Source: Sphingobacteriales bacterium | Lineage (GTDB): Bacteria > Bacteroidota > Bacteroidia > Chitinophagales > Chitinophagaceae | Length of the DNA: 61,395 bases | NCBI GenBank assembly: GCA_900299255.1 | Contig: OMJB01000122.1 | Span: forward strand, 1 to 61,395 | Reading direction: 5' to 3' | Shown: positions 25,940-34,660 of the stretch, piece by piece | Layout of the letters: each line of letters opens with the position of its first letter | How positions within the stretch are numbered: position 1 is the first letter of the stretch | Notes under the pieces: model-generated | The model's input: the letters and a program-made list of their open reading frames with translations, nothing else | What the model was told of the DNA's origin: nothing | Database searches by the model: none | Translations under genes and position numbers: made by a program

Positions 25940-27076
25940 CTAGCCTTTTGGGTAGCCATAAGCATCGAACATGAAGCCCCACTCATTTGCAATCCTTTTT
26001 CTGGTGGCGTCGTCTGGTGATTTGTAAGCGTTGGTTTTGTAACCAGCAGTACTGTTTACCTCTGCTTTAAAATGCGGCGCAGCGTGGCTGAAACCGTCAA
26101 TACCCAAGTGCTGATAGATGCGCTCCACCTGCCCCATAGGATCTGCTACCAGGGCATCGTAAGATATCTCTACCAATTGTGAGGAAGCGACAGATTTTCT
26201 ATCCGCCAGGAATTTTTCATAAATTTTCCGATAGGAGTAAAAAATGAAGTCATCTATTTCCTTATTGTCAGCTTTCTGAAAACTCAGAATAGGAAGAATC
26301 TTTTCGTAAAGGTTAACATTGGAAAGGTAAACCGCATGAGGATCACGGTGGATATGGATAAACACAGCATCCGGGTATAACGAAAGTAACTCCTTCATTC
26401 TGCCGGTGTTGGACGGACTCTTCAGCACCAGGCGCTTACCTTTATTTATAAACGAAAGTTTTTTCAGCAGATAACCGAAATTGGTTCTCCATTCGTCCAT
26501 TAATGCAGGAGAGGCTGTTTCGAAAGTGACAACGTCGTTAAATACTGATCTGATACTGTGCGGGAAATAATAACTGTGTGTAAACGAAACACCGCACATA
26601 TTTCCCATAGCGAACTCTTCTTCAATAGGCATCTCAGCACCGGACTTCACATTGTCCTGAGGGCGGGTGGCAGGCATAAACTTACCCAGCATACGACGAA
26701 AAATACCACCCCCAAGCAGGAACTGGTTCGGTATTAAAGCCTGAAACGTAGAACAGAAAGCGAGATTGGGATCGCGGGCAAGCAAATTGTGCAGATAAGT
26801 AGTGCCGCTGCGATGATGGCCCAGAATAAAAATTGGCCGCTCCACTTTTGTTTTGCTGATACGGGAGTGAAACAGCCACCGCTCTAAAAAGTAAACAGGC
26901 GCGAAAAAAAGAGTATTGACCGTAATGAAAAAAGCCTTGAGCCAAAATGCAGGAGCGATGCTAAACTTATTACGGGCGAGCAACCTGATCCAGCTGGTAA
27001 AATTGATGCCGAATACGGTATTGGAGAATAAATTAATATAATCCTTTCTTTTGTACTGAATGTTCATTACGGGCAT
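25940..27076 (-). CDS. Membrane-associated sulfotransferase
   Basis: 378 residues from the ATG at 27076. The PAPS 5'-phosphosulfate loop is FILGHHRSGTTYLHNLLA and the 3'-phosphate block is LVLKSPSNTGRMKELL followed by VFIHIHRDPHAVYLSN, as in the Sulfotransfer_3 group. An N-terminal hydrophobic stretch (FWLKAFFITVNTLFFAPVYF) suggests membrane attachment and a lipophilic acceptor. It transfers sulfate from PAPS. The gene for a PAPS-forming kinase lies 3.6 kb away on the same strand, with crtB between. The acceptor is not known. Confidence 0.85.
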   Translation of the reverse strand: MPVMNIQYKRKDYINLFSNTVFGINFTSWIRLLARNKFSIAPAFWLKAFFITVNTLFFAPVYFLERWLFHSRISKTKVERPIFILGHHRSGTTYLHNLLARDPNLAFCSTFQALIPNQFLLGGGIFRRMLGKFMPATRPQDNVKSGAEMPIEEEFAMGNMCGVSFTHSYYFPHSIRSVFNDVVTFETASPALMDEWRTNFGYLLKKLSFINKGKRLVLKSPSNTGRMKELLSLYPDAVFIHIHRDPHAVYLSNVNLYEKILPILSFQKADNKEIDDFIFYSYRKIYEKFLADRKSVASSQLVEISYDALVADPMGQVERIYQHLGIDGFSHAAPHFKAEVNSTAGYKTNAYKSPDDATRKRIANEWGFMFDAYGYPKG

Positions 27077-27121
27077 GCCCTTATTGAGTGTCAAATATAG
27101 TTAATAATTATCAGGGCATCG

Positions 27122-27152
27122 TTCGCAAAACATGCCTGTATCTATATCTTTG
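27122..27152 (+). promoter_or_regulatory. Promoter for the DUF5686-type gene
   Basis: TTCG (27122-27125), exactly 19 nt, TATCTTTG (27145-27152). Its position inside the longest reading frame argues against the upstream GTG start at 27088. Confidence 0.55.
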
Positions 27153-27159
27153 GTGCATC

Positions 27160-29679
27160 TTGGCAATACTATCCAACACAGGGCAACCATTTAGATTCAG
27201 CATTTTGCTGCTGACCGCGGCGATATTGGTATCGTTTACATCTGCTGCACAAAGTGTAACCATAAAAGGAAAAGTGGTGGAGAAAGGCAGCGGAGATGCC
27301 TTGCCGTATACCCATGTTTTTATTAAAGGCACCAATGTAGGTACTACCTCAGATACCGATGGGTCATTCATACTGACCTATGATAAAGGGGCGGTAAAGA
27401 GTGATTCTTTGTTTGTTTCTTACCTGGGATATAGCACCTATAAGACAGTTCTGGCAGGGATAAAAGAAGAGCTGCTTGTGACACTTGCACCGGATATGTT
27501 TGAGATGAGTGAATTTGTTATCAGGCCCGGAGAGAACCCTGCATGGGCGATACTGCGGCACGCTATAGCCAATAAAAAAGATAACGACATTAAATCCTCT
27601 AAAGCTTACAGATGTGAGGAGTATTCTAAGATCAGATTTGATCTAAATCACTTTACAGAGAAGATCAAAAAAAATCTGCTGCTGAAACCGTTTGACTATA
27701 TTTGGGCAAACGTTGATACTACACAAGAGGGCGTAACATTTCTGCCTGTGCTGATTGTTGAGAAATTCATCAGGCATTATAACCGCGTAAACCCTGAGGG
27801 AACTACCGATGAACTACTGGCTACTAAAACCTCTGGCCTTGCAGGGCCAAAACTGATGGCTTTTGTACAGGATCTGTATCAGGCTCCTGATTTTTATAAC
27901 GACTATGTGGTGATACTGGATAAGAACTTCCCGGGGCCACTGAACGAAAATTATAAGAACAACTACAAATTTCACCTGACAGACAGCATGACGGGAGCAA
28001 CCGGCAAGGTTTACAAAATAACCTTTAAACCTAAACAAAGGCACGGCCTGGCATTTACGGGAGATATGATGATTGACTCAACCACTGGCGGGCTCAAAGA
28101 AATCAATGTGCGGTTTGATATACTGGCAAATATCAATTTCGTCAGAAGCTTTTTTATACACCAGGAATATGAACTTTTAAACGGCAAAGACTGGGTAGTC
28201 AGCGCATCTAATGTGCTGGGCGACTTTACCGTGATCGAAAACTCCAGTGATCTTACCGGATTTTTTGGACGAAAGAATTCAACATTCAAGAACTATGAAA
28301 TAGGTGCCGGCACACCAAATGAACTACTTAGGCTGCATACCCGCGAGACGGAGGCAGACAGTGCAAGCAGCCGGAGTGAAGCCTACTGGGAACAGGCTCG
28401 TTACAACGAACTGACACAACCAGATAAAGAAGTATTCAAAATGTCGAACAGGCTGGAAAAGGATCGGGCATTCCTTTTCAGGAAAAATCTGATTGTGGCT
28501 GTAGCTACTGGGTACTACCACATAAAATACGTTGATATCGGAAACCTGTTTACGTTTTACAGTCACAACCCGGTAGAAGGAGACAGGTATAAATTAGGGC
28601 TAAAAACGTCGGATAAGACGGTACCTTTCCTTTCTCTGGGTGGATATGGTGCTTATGGCATGAAGGATGAACAATGGAAATACGCCGCCAGCGGCGAGCT
28701 GCACCTTAGCCGTAAAAAATACCCCAGATTGTATTTTGGAGCCAACTACAGGTACGACGTAGAGCAGATAGGCAGGAGTTTTAATGCACTGCCGACAGAC
28801 CATGTTATTTCGTCGCTGATACAGGTAGGCAAGGCTGATGCATCTTGGAATTATATAACAGAAGGGAATGTTTACATAGAGCGAATGTTGCTGCCGGGGC
28901 TGGTATTACGGGCGGGGCATTTTAATACTATCTATTCACCAACAGCGGGCTTTCAATACCAATATAAAAGCGGAATTATTCCGCAAAGCAAAGATCATTA
29001 TGAAGCAGACGGGCTAACCGCTACTCTGAAATATAGCAACCAGAATAAGGGGCTGAGAGGTGAATTTTATGATCAGGATGGATGGAAGAAGAATTTCAGC
29101 AAGTTCCCGGAAGTATCGGTTCAGTACAAATATGCAGACAATGCCCTGACCGGTTCAGAACAAAGTTTTCAGAAGCTGAAGATGTCGTTTAAACAGCAGA
29201 TACGGGCAAAAAAACTAGGGTACTTTCAATATTTTATTGAAGCCGGAAGAACATCTGGAGTGGTTCCCCACCCCTTCCTGGATTATCCCTCAGGCAATCA
29301 ACTGGTATTGAACAACGACTATGCGTTCAATCTGTTGAAGTTCATGGAATATGTGTCGGACGAGTATGTAAGCGTTCATCTGGCACACCACTTTGAAGGG
29401 CTGGGGCTTGACAGAATACCCTACGTGAACAAACTAAAATGGCGGAGTTTTGTGTTTGCAAGAGCTTACTTTGGCAAGTTAAGCGATGCGAATAAACAAT
29501 CGGTCTTTGTTCTTCCCAGTGGTGTAAAAATTGCTAATGGCCCATACTACGAGGCAGGTTTCGGGTTTGAGAATATTTTTAAGATTGCCCGTATAGACTT
29601 TGTTTGGCGGCTTACCGACAGAAACACACCTGATGTGTACTATTTTCTGATAAAGCCATCCTTCAACCTGAGCCTGTAA
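27160..29679 (+). CDS. Outer-membrane protein with carboxypeptidase-like regulatory domain (DUF5686 type)
   Basis: 839 residues from a TTG at 27160; a GTG at 27088 would give 863 but lies before the promoter. No ATG is available. The N-terminus is a signal peptide ending SFTSAAQS, then a CarboxypepD_reg-like domain (TIKGKVVEKGSGDALPYTHV, VGTTSDTDGSFIL), then a long beta-rich region ending in NLSL with a terminal hydrophobic residue, as in outer-membrane barrels. In this family the role is not established. It may be the outer-membrane component for the pathway around it. Confidence 0.78.
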   Translation: MAILSNTGQPFRFSILLLTAAILVSFTSAAQSVTIKGKVVEKGSGDALPYTHVFIKGTNVGTTSDTDGSFILTYDKGAVKSDSLFVSYLGYSTYKTVLAGIKEELLVTLAPDMFEMSEFVIRPGENPAWAILRHAIANKKDNDIKSSKAYRCEEYSKIRFDLNHFTEKIKKNLLLKPFDYIWANVDTTQEGVTFLPVLIVEKFIRHYNRVNPEGTTDELLATKTSGLAGPKLMAFVQDLYQAPDFYNDYVVILDKNFPGPLNENYKNNYKFHLTDSMTGATGKVYKITFKPKQRHGLAFTGDMMIDSTTGGLKEINVRFDILANINFVRSFFIHQEYELLNGKDWVVSASNVLGDFTVIENSSDLTGFFGRKNSTFKNYEIGAGTPNELLRLHTRETEADSASSRSEAYWEQARYNELTQPDKEVFKMSNRLEKDRAFLFRKNLIVAVATGYYHIKYVDIGNLFTFYSHNPVEGDRYKLGLKTSDKTVPFLSLGGYGAYGMKDEQWKYAASGELHLSRKKYPRLYFGANYRYDVEQIGRSFNALPTDHVISSLIQVGKADASWNYITEGNVYIERMLLPGLVLRAGHFNTIYSPTAGFQYQYKSGIIPQSKDHYEADGLTATLKYSNQNKGLRGEFYDQDGWKKNFSKFPEVSVQYKYADNALTGSEQSFQKLKMSFKQQIRAKKLGYFQYFIEAGRTSGVVPHPFLDYPSGNQLVLNNDYAFNLLKFMEYVSDEYVSVHLAHHFEGLGLDRIPYVNKLKWRSFVFARAYFGKLSDANKQSVFVLPSGVKIANGPYYEAGFGFENIFKIARIDFVWRLTDRNTPDVYYFLIKPSFNLSL

Positions 29680-29682
29680 TTA

Positions 29683-30519
29683 TCAAAGCATACCGAATGC
29701 ATACCTGATCCAGGCAAAAGCCATGAGGGTGAATTTTCGGAAATCAGATATTCGTATCCTTTTATGAAAAATAGCCTCAACAGGTATATGCTTTATTTTA
29801 CGGTATAAATTGAGGTAGTATATGTATGCCAGATACACGCCAAAACGAGCTTTCCGGGGGAGCATGATAATGCCTGAGCGGGCATCGGCAAAGTCCCTAT
29901 CAATATCTGCCTCTATTTCGCGTTTGTCTCTCGCTTTAAAAGACTCAAAATTGAGGTTAGGAAAGTACACCCTGCCCAGATCTTTATAGTCGGCACTCAA
30001 GTCGCGCAAGAAATTTACTTTCTGAAAAGCCGCTCCCAGTTTCATGGCAGATGGCCTAAGGCGTTCATACAGCGCTTTATCATTTCCGGAAAAAACATGC
30101 AGGCAAATGAGCCCAACCGATTCGGCAGAACCCAGAATGTAGTGCTTATAAGATTCTTCAGAATGTTCCTGGACGTCGAGGTCGGCCTCCATGCTTTTCA
30201 GAAACGTTTTAATCAATTCTTTGTCAATTGAATATTGGTTCACAACGTTTTGAAAACTGTTAAGAATAGGATTCAGGCTGATGCCTCGTTCAATAGCTTT
30301 CCAGGTATCAGCCTCAAATTCATTGAATAGCTCCCTTTTATTGTATTGATGAAAAGAGTCTACAATTTCATCTGCAAATCTGACAAATCCATATATAGCA
30401 TAAATGGGATTATGCATCGAACGGTGAAGGCAATTAATGCCCAACGAAAAGCTAGTACTATATGCTTTTGTGGTGAGCTTGCTTGACCTGATGGATATGT
30501 TGTCAAAAAGTTCCTTCAT
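29683..30519 (-). CDS. crtB: Phytoene synthase
   Basis: 278 residues, squalene/phytoene synthase family. The two Mg-diphosphate motifs are visible: DEIVD (Asp50-Asp54) in VRFADEIVDSF and DLSAD in FLRDLSADYKDLGRVYFP. It condenses two geranylgeranyl diphosphates into phytoene, the first step to carotenoids. It converges on the DUF5686-type gene with 3 bp between stops. It follows the APS kinase on the same strand with a 183-bp gap that has no gene. Confidence 0.92.
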   Translation of the reverse strand: MKELFDNISIRSSKLTTKAYSTSFSLGINCLHRSMHNPIYAIYGFVRFADEIVDSFHQYNKRELFNEFEADTWKAIERGISLNPILNSFQNVVNQYSIDKELIKTFLKSMEADLDVQEHSEESYKHYILGSAESVGLICLHVFSGNDKALYERLRPSAMKLGAAFQKVNFLRDLSADYKDLGRVYFPNLNFESFKARDKREIEADIDRDFADARSGIIMLPRKARFGVYLAYIYYLNLYRKIKHIPVEAIFHKRIRISDFRKFTLMAFAWIRYAFGML

Positions 30520-30702
30520 AAGGTATTAATGCCTGTGCTTTCATACTGTACTGGAAACAGCAGGCAGTTGACAAAGAAAACAAAAATTCACATTCACCGT
30601 AAACATAGCATAAATATAATCTGAACCGAATTAAATAAATCCAAAAGAGGCCCGGACAAAAGAGGCTAAAAACAGAAAACAAGCGGGCTAAAAAACAATG
30701 TA

Positions 30703-31584
30703 TTATACTGCGGAAACACTGCGTATTTGACCAGCAGCCTGCAAAAAAGAAACAATTTCGTTCAGGCAATCTTCCACTGCGGTATTATCTGTACGTACAT
30801 GCACTTCGGGCATAGTAGGAATCTCGTAAGGACTGCTAACACCTGTAAAATCTTTTATCTTGCCTGCCTCGGCCAATTTATACAGGCCTTTGGTGTCACG
30901 GCTTTTACAGGTAGCCAGGCTTGCATCAACATAGACTTCAATGAAGTTCGTATTCCCGATAATGTGCCTGGCACCGGCCCTGTCATCTCCAAATGGGGCA
31001 ATAAAAGAAGCAATTACGATTGAGCCGGAATCGTTGATCAGTTTACTCACCTGCGCTACCCTCCTGATATTTTCTTTCCTGTCTTCACTGGAAAAAGAGA
31101 GGTCACTGTTCAAACCCAGCCTTGTATTATCGCCGTCTAGTACAAAGGCTCTCATGCGCTGCTCATAAAACCAAGCTTCCAGCGCTTTGGCAATAGTAGA
31201 TTTGCCGGAACCTGAAAGCCCAGTTAGCCAAATTGTGTAAGCCTTATGCCCATTCAGCAGTTCCCTCTGCGTACGGTTAATGAGGTCGTGCTGTGCAAAC
31301 AGCTTGCCTTCATTGTCCTGCTTGATCTTATTGGCTTTTGAGGTTCTTGTAGGCAAACCAAAGGTGATTCTGTGCCAAACACGCTCATGAACGAAGTAAA
31401 AAACCATTTTTGTTATCAGCTCTAACGCCCCAATCTGCGCACCAACCGATACCTGCCCGGTAACAAACCAACCTAGAAAAAGTGTATCCAAAGACCCCAG
31501 GACGCGCCATGATACCGATTTTACCAGATGGCGTTTAATGGTGGGGTCGGAAACGAATACATTCTTGAAAAGGTCAAGTACCAT
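30703..31584 (-). CDS. cysC: DUF2061-adenylylsulfate kinase fusion
   Basis: 293 residues. Residues about 15-80 are a DUF2061 domain with two membrane segments (VKSVSWRVLGSLDTLFLGWF, then ITKMVFYFVHERVWHRI). Residues about 110-285 are an APS kinase with P-loop GLSGSGKST and the signature VLDGDNTRLGLNSDLSFS. It phosphorylates APS to PAPS, the donor used by sulfotransferases. No ATP sulfurylase (cysDN) or PAPS reductase is adjacent, which favours a role in sulfation rather than cysteine synthesis. The membrane domain would place PAPS synthesis near the membrane-bound sulfotransferase. Confidence 0.9.
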   Translation of the reverse strand: MVLDLFKNVFVSDPTIKRHLVKSVSWRVLGSLDTLFLGWFVTGQVSVGAQIGALELITKMVFYFVHERVWHRITFGLPTRTSKANKIKQDNEGKLFAQHDLINRTQRELLNGHKAYTIWLTGLSGSGKSTIAKALEAWFYEQRMRAFVLDGDNTRLGLNSDLSFSSEDRKENIRRVAQVSKLINDSGSIVIASFIAPFGDDRAGARHIIGNTNFIEVYVDASLATCKSRDTKGLYKLAEAGKIKDFTGVSSPYEIPTMPEVHVRTDNTAVEDCLNEIVSFLQAAGQIRSVSAV

Positions 31585-31786
31585 GCCGCTAAATTAAATA
31601 ATAAAATAGGATAAACTCTGACATTGAGAAATTCAGATACAACGAAGCAGGGTTAAAATGGGATGCATAATAACCTTCCTCATAGCATGAGTTAAACCCA
31701 ATCTCAGAACCGAAAACGAAAGTCACCGCCAATATTAGTGAACTGTGATTGCTCAACTATTTGAAAAAAAGAACAACACGCTGTGA

Positions 31787-32845
31787 TTACCGTATCAGAT
31801 TTTCCAAACGGGAGATATCGTTAATAATCACTTTACCGCTTTTGATTTCGATCAGATTCTCGCTTTTAAAATCGCTGAGCGTTCTGATGAGTGACTCTGT
31901 GGCTGTTCCGGCAATAGTTGCAAGTTCGTCTCTGCTGATATCAACAAGGAATGGGTCCTTTTTGTTGGTGTGGTATTTCTTTTCCATACTCAGCAGTGCT
32001 CCGGCCACCTTTTTACGGATTGTATTGTAGGCTATGCCCAACAGTAACTTTTCTTTTTCCACCAGATTTTTCGACAACAGTCCAATAAACTTCTTTGCTG
32101 TTTCGGGGTTATTGTTGATTACCTGCTCAAAGTCTCTTGTGGGAATCAGTGCAACTTCGGTATCGCTCATACTCTCTGCACTTTCCTGATAAGTAGTACC
32201 TTGTAGCAATGCAAGATAGCCGAAAAAGTCGCCCTCATTGTAGAGGTCTACAACCAGATCCTTGCCATCTTCATGGGTTTTGTAAGTCTTAACCTTACCA
32301 GATACAATATAGTATAAGTAGTGCGGATTGGCGCCTACTTTATAAATAACCTGCCTTTTTTTGTATGAGACTGTGTTGCTTTCCTCTTTTAAGGTATCGA
32401 GTGTTTTCTTGTTATCAACTGATGAAAGCAGCTCATTAAAACCTGCAAGGTCAGGTGTTAATTGTTTTTTGAGAATATCAATTTTCTGAAAACGTGCTTC
32501 AATTGCATTGAGCAGTTCGTTGCCTGCAAATGGTTTTGTAATATAGTCATCTGCCCCCATTTCCATCGCTGACCTGAAATCACTGCGTTCGCTTTTGGAA
32601 GTGAGGAAAATGAATGGAATATTCTGGGTTTTAGGATCTTTGTGCAAAATATGCAGCACACCATAGCCGTCGAGGCCAGGCATCATAATATCACAAATAA
32701 TAAGATCGGGTGTGGCTCTTTGTGCTACCTCAACACCTTCCTTGCCATTTGCTGCCGTTAATACTTTGTAGTCAGACAGCATCAGTATCTCTGCTACATT
32801 TTCCCTGATATCCTCATTATCCTCAATGATCAGTATAGTTTTCAT
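31787..32845 (-). CDS. Fused receiver / cNMP-binding / Crp-type DNA-binding regulator
   Basis: 352 residues. Residues 1-120 are a receiver domain with phospho-acceptor Asp52 (IICDIMMPG), Thr82 and Lys104. Residues about 160-270 are a cyclic-nucleotide-type beta-roll. Residues about 290-350 are a Crp-type helix-turn-helix. In the recognition helix (AGTATESLIRTL) Glu317 and Arg321 align with the Glu and Arg that in CRP and FNR read TGA/TCA. There is no FNR cysteine cluster. The gene overlaps the histidine kinase by 4 nt (ATGA), so they form one two-component system. It resembles FixJ and FixK joined in one chain. Confidence 0.9.
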   Translation of the reverse strand: MKTILIIEDNEDIRENVAEILMLSDYKVLTAANGKEGVEVAQRATPDLIICDIMMPGLDGYGVLHILHKDPKTQNIPFIFLTSKSERSDFRSAMEMGADDYITKPFAGNELLNAIEARFQKIDILKKQLTPDLAGFNELLSSVDNKKTLDTLKEESNTVSYKKRQVIYKVGANPHYLYYIVSGKVKTYKTHEDGKDLVVDLYNEGDFFGYLALLQGTTYQESAESMSDTEVALIPTRDFEQVINNNPETAKKFIGLLSKNLVEKEKLLLGIAYNTIRKKVAGALLSMEKKYHTNKKDPFLVDISRDELATIAGTATESLIRTLSDFKSENLIEIKSGKVIINDISRLENLIR

Positions 32846-34566
32846 ACACCTTTTGTTGCTTTATTAAACCTTATCGTGAATTCAGTGCCTTTACCCAATG
32901 TGCTGCTACAGGTTAATTTCCCATTCATTAACTCTGCGTATTTATTTACTATATGCAACCCCAAACCGGTACCCTGGATGTTGGTAACATTTGATGACCT
33001 GAAGAATCGCTTTGATAAACTAGGGATATCCTCTTTGGGAATACCGATTCCCCTGTCCCTGACAACAAGTATAAATTCCTTCTTTAGATTCTCAGTAACA
33101 AGGTCTACCACTGAGTCCTCGGGAGAAAACTTTACAGCGTTGGAGAGCAAATTTATTACTATATGCCGCATCATCGAAGCGTCGAGTGTTACATTGGGAA
33201 CACCCGTATGAACATAGGATACAGCCTGGCCACTTTTAAGAAGGTGATTTACTTCCAGTACAATATCCCCAATTAGTTTCTCAATATTGAATTCGCTGTA
33301 GTTTGGACGAATATTGCCTTCTTCAATTTTACCAACAGAAAGAAAGTCATTCAGTATCTCGGTGAGAGAGGCTACTGATGTCACAATACGCTGGATATGT
33401 TTATCCCGCTGCGGCTGCTCGGTGTCCTTTGTATATTTTGAGAGCAAATAGGCAGAAGACAGTACTGCACTCAGTGGTGTCCTGAACTCATGTGACGCCA
33501 TTGAAACAAACCTTGATTTCAGTTCATTCAGTTCCCTTTCCTTTTCGAGCGCAGCTAGCAACTCTACCTCAGCCTTTTTCTTTTCTGAGATATCAATGGC
33601 AATAATAAGGTAACTTGTCACCTCCTGATGTGCACCCTTCAGTGGGGTAATATTCAATGATACATAAAAAAGGCTTTTGTCCTTTTTTACATAGTACCAT
33701 TCCCCATCAACACCTTTATTCAGTTCGGCCGATGCCTCAAGCACCGAAAAATCAGGTTTCACTTCTCTGTTCAGACAAACAGAATACTCTGCGGCTTTGG
33801 CTGAAAGCTCGTCGGGCGAATGGAAAATCACTGGCGTATGGATATTTACTATCTCAGCAGAAGTGTACCCCAAAGAATTTTCCGCTGCAGGATTAAAAAA
33901 CTGAATTATCCCGGCTTTATCACATACTAAAATAATCGCTCCAGCGTGGTTCCAGATATTATTGAGGAATGTATTAACCCTTTCCAGTTCTTTATCTTTC
34001 CGCTCCGTTTCCTTGATTTGGGCGCTTAACTGGGCAACTGTAAATGCCAATGACTGGCTGCCCTCTTTTACTTTTTCTTCGAGATGAGCATTTAACTCAA
34101 CAACTGCATTTTCGGTTTCTTTTCGCTGGGTGATATCACTTACAAAAGCCAGCGCAAAGCGCTCTTCATCCATTTCAAAATACCCAAGGCTTACTTCTAC
34201 CGGAAATTCGACACCATTTTTTTTCAGCCCCCATAGCTCCATACCAAGGCCCATAGGGCGGCTGTGTGGGTCTGAGTTATAGTTTTCGCGGTGCTGTACA
34301 TGCTTTTTCTTAAACCTCGAGGGAATCAATGACTCAACCTTGAGTCCAAAAAGCTCCTGATCAGAATACCCAAACTGGTACTCGATGAACTTATTGGCCA
34401 TTTGAATTTCCCCATTCGAATTGGTAACAAGAATACCAATACTTGCGAAATTGAAAAGTGCCTGGAAAGTTTTCGTATTTAGGTTCGAAAAAGGCATGTC
34501 ATTGCTATCGTTTTTGCCGAATGCTGGCAAAGATAGGTTTCTGTTTGGTAAAAGCCTGCCTGACAT
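32842..34566 (-). CDS. PAS-domain sensor histidine kinase
   Basis: 574 residues from the ATG at 34566; 34617 (non-ATG) and 34497 are alternatives. There is no membrane segment, so it is cytosolic. The order is PAS1 (about 35-150), a coiled linker, PAS2 (about 200-320), then HisKA with MASHEFRTPLSAVL and an HATPase with HIVINLLSNAVKFSP, DRGIGIP and GTGLGLHIV. PAS1 contains SDPH (His101) where, from memory, FixL carries its haem-ligating His200, so oxygen sensing is possible. It is paired with the receiver-Crp protein and adjoins the cbb3 operon. Confidence 0.88.
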   Translation of the reverse strand: MSGRLLPNRNLSLPAFGKNDSNDMPFSNLNTKTFQALFNFASIGILVTNSNGEIQMANKFIEYQFGYSDQELFGLKVESLIPSRFKKKHVQHRENYNSDPHSRPMGLGMELWGLKKNGVEFPVEVSLGYFEMDEERFALAFVSDITQRKETENAVVELNAHLEEKVKEGSQSLAFTVAQLSAQIKETERKDKELERVNTFLNNIWNHAGAIILVCDKAGIIQFFNPAAENSLGYTSAEIVNIHTPVIFHSPDELSAKAAEYSVCLNREVKPDFSVLEASAELNKGVDGEWYYVKKDKSLFYVSLNITPLKGAHQEVTSYLIIAIDISEKKKAEVELLAALEKERELNELKSRFVSMASHEFRTPLSAVLSSAYLLSKYTKDTEQPQRDKHIQRIVTSVASLTEILNDFLSVGKIEEGNIRPNYSEFNIEKLIGDIVLEVNHLLKSGQAVSYVHTGVPNVTLDASMMRHIVINLLSNAVKFSPEDSVVDLVTENLKKEFILVVRDRGIGIPKEDIPSLSKRFFRSSNVTNIQGTGLGLHIVNKYAELMNGKLTCSSTLGKGTEFTIRFNKATKGV

Positions 34567-34573
34567 ATAAATG

Positions 34574-34638
34574 CAAATATTCCTGGTTGGCAACCGCAGA
34601 AAAATGACATTAGTCATTTAAATAAATGACCTTGGTCA
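34574..34638 (-). promoter_or_regulatory. Kinase promoter with two TGAC-N4-GTCA palindromes
   Basis: On the minus strand AATATTTG (34581-34574) is a near match to TAnnTTTG, with TTTT at 34604-34601. Two palindromes lie upstream: TGAC-ATTA-GTCA (34605-34616, extended to AATGAC...GTCATT) and TGAC-CTTG-GTCA (34627-34638). Their centres are 22 bp apart. The nearer is centred about 41 bp before the predicted transcription start, the classical class II activator position for CRP/FNR proteins. Confidence 0.55.
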
Positions 34639-34660
34639 GTTATGTAAATCAAGCCTAATA

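Noticed and set aside
30503-30769. Small minus-strand frame between crtB and cysC
   Set aside because: It overlaps the end of cysC and the start of crtB in another frame, is Phe/Cys-rich, and has no start signal.
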